From the NCBI RefSeq assembly GCF_000239815.1, contig NZ_CAFK01000064.1, positions 1 to 35,980 on the forward strand: a stretch of DNA of 35,980 nucleotides. Reading direction: 5' to 3'. The notes beneath the pieces are model-generated. The model saw only the letters and a list, made by a program, of their open reading frames with translations, had not been told where the DNA came from and searched no databases. Positions 35,170 through 35,980 of the stretch are shown in pieces. The position numbers and the translations under genes were made by a program. Numbering within the stretch: the stretch's first letter is position 1; every line of letters starts with the position of its first letter. Origin of the DNA: Bradyrhizobium sp. STM 3843 (GTDB lineage Bacteria; Pseudomonadota; Alphaproteobacteria; Rhizobiales; Xanthobacteraceae).

Positions 35170-35811
35170 ACGCACAGCACCCCACACGTACTCGCGCAGT
35201 CCGTGATACCGCCCTGCAGAAGCGTCCGTCGAATCTTCCTCGCTCGGCCTTCGCCGCTGCGAAGCTGGTCTGACGCGTCCGCTGCAGGGTGCGCATCACC
35301 TGACGTTTAATTAGAATGACTCAAAACCTCTCGAGGCGGAAGTATTCGGTGGCAGACAGGACAAAAAAAGCACCGTTCAAAGATCTGGCTGCTGTTTATT
35401 GGTAGTGAAAATATATCTACACAACCTGAACGACCAGAACAATGTGACCGTCGAGAGGACATTTGCGCGCAAACGATGTGTGTTTGCCCGGTTCGGTTGC
35501 AAAGTGCGCTGCGTGATTCGCGAGGTCCGTCGTCACGCGAGACGCCAAACCGTTGCGACGCTTATCTCCGCGTCTCTCGCGCCAGCTTCCGGAAAAGGCG
35601 ATGAGCTCAAGACCTGCAACAATCATCGGCACCGCCGTCATGCCAATGTTGATGTTGATCAGGCCGTCGACGTGCCTCGCCTGCGGTGGAGATGCTTAGA
35701 AATCCGGGTGATGATCGGCGGCAGGCCGCACAACGGGGCCGTCATTCCGGGGTGACACGACGCCGCCAAGCGGGTAAGCCGTCGCCCCGGACTGACACGA
35801 GCAAGACGAGC
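35170..35811. other. Divergent gap with AT-rich stretch and repeat fragment
   Basis: A 642-bp region between the divergent membrane-protein and Hsp70-family genes. Positions 35305-35420 are notably AT-rich for this genome (including an A7 run and AAAATATATC) and are the likeliest promoter area. One doubtful small ORF (35417-35641, minus) lies inside. The right end holds GCCGTCATTCCGGGG (35738-35752), identical to the start of the palindromic element behind tlpA, but the other landmarks of that element are absent. No tRNA or complete repeat was seen. Confidence 0.6.
35417..35641 (-). CDS. Hypothetical 74-residue protein
   Basis: A frame beginning MTAVPMIVAGLELIAFSG, with a plausible hydrophobic N-terminal helix, then a basic stretch (RERRGDKRRNG). 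The bases just before the ATG read in the same frame as GLINININIG, which may be part of a longer protein without a clear start codon. No ribosome-binding site or family was recognised. The opposite-strand frame (35399-35755) looks less protein-like. Could be a real small protein or chance. Confidence 0.3.
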   Translation of the reverse strand: MTAVPMIVAGLELIAFSGSWRERRGDKRRNGLASRVTTDLANHAAHFATEPGKHTSFARKCPLDGHIVLVVQVV

Positions 35812-35980
35812 ATGGTTGCGGCCTGTTGCGGCATAGACTTTGGCACTTCGAACACCACCATCGGCATCAGCGATCCAGAAAAAGCCCGTTTGCTCCCGCT
35901 CGAAGGCAGTCACCTGACGCTGCCGAGCGCGATGTTCTTCGATTTCGAGGATCACGGCACCCATTTTGGGCGCAGCGCCA
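35812..35980 (+). CDS. Hsp70-family (YegD-like) protein, 5' part
   Basis: Open to the right edge; 56 codons are visible. The start MVAACCGIDFGTSNTTIGIS contains the phosphate-1 loop GIDFGTSNT of the Hsp70/actin ATPase fold. It is followed by LPLEGSHLTLPSAMFFDF, like the TLPSAV(A/F)F segment of YegD-type proteins. The very short lead and Cys pair before the motif fit the YegD branch better than DnaK. Function of this branch is not settled. It is divergent from the unrecognised membrane protein. Confidence 0.85.
   Translation, partial: MVAACCGIDFGTSNTTIGISDPEKARLLPLEGSHLTLPSAMFFDFEDHGTHFGRSA

Overview
The window looks like the chromosome of a GC-rich alphaproteobacterium of the Bradyrhizobium/Rhodopseudomonas group. 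The evidence is gene content: a TlpA very close to the characterised Bradyrhizobium protein and divergent from argH, a complete nosRZDFYLX denitrification cluster, a DUF3551 small secreted protein, and palindromic intergenic repeats of the kind common in this group. No rRNA, tRNA, CRISPR array or intact transposase was recognised. All identifications come from reading motifs in translations; no database search was run.

Left part (1-13.3 kb) is mostly housekeeping. argH and an LptM-like lipoprotein run leftward and tlpA diverges from them. A leftward block follows: a YjfB-like small protein, 3-hydroxybutyryl-CoA dehydrogenase, and etfA/etfB, which together suit beta-oxidation or PHB metabolism feeding electrons to the quinone pool. 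Next are a PduO-type cobalamin adenosyltransferase with a small twin-transmembrane (HIG1-like) protein, a YihY/BrkB membrane protein converging on a soluble hybrid histidine kinase, GluQRS divergent from a 3-methyladenine DNA glycosylase, a DUF2855 protein and an HNH nuclease.

The middle (13.4-23.3 kb) looks accessory. A tightly coupled six-gene leftward operon encodes an Mrp/Mbh-type cation/proton antiporter in which the antiporter-like head of MrpA is missing and its C-terminal domains are fused to MrpB. A small DUF3551 protein and a rightward RND efflux pair (lipoprotein adaptor plus 1016-residue pump) follow. Behind the pump lies about 750 bp of mostly non-genic DNA ending in four copies of a CTTATGAGTCCC-like repeat, possibly the end of a lost mobile element.

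The right part (23.4-33.4 kb) is the nitrous oxide reductase cluster. A ferritin-like diiron protein is divergent from nosR, and between them lies a perfect TTGTT-N4-AACAA dyad of Crp/Fnr-family type. nosR, nosZ, nosD, nosF, nosY, nosL and nosX follow with ATGA overlaps or gaps of at most 16 nt, enough for electron supply, Cu-site assembly and flavinylation of N2O reductase. nosX ends at a candidate terminator.

The end (33.6-36 kb) holds an unrecognised polytopic membrane protein with an internal duplication, a 642-bp gap containing a doubtful small ORF and repeat fragments, and the first 56 codons of an Hsp70-family protein cut by the window edge.
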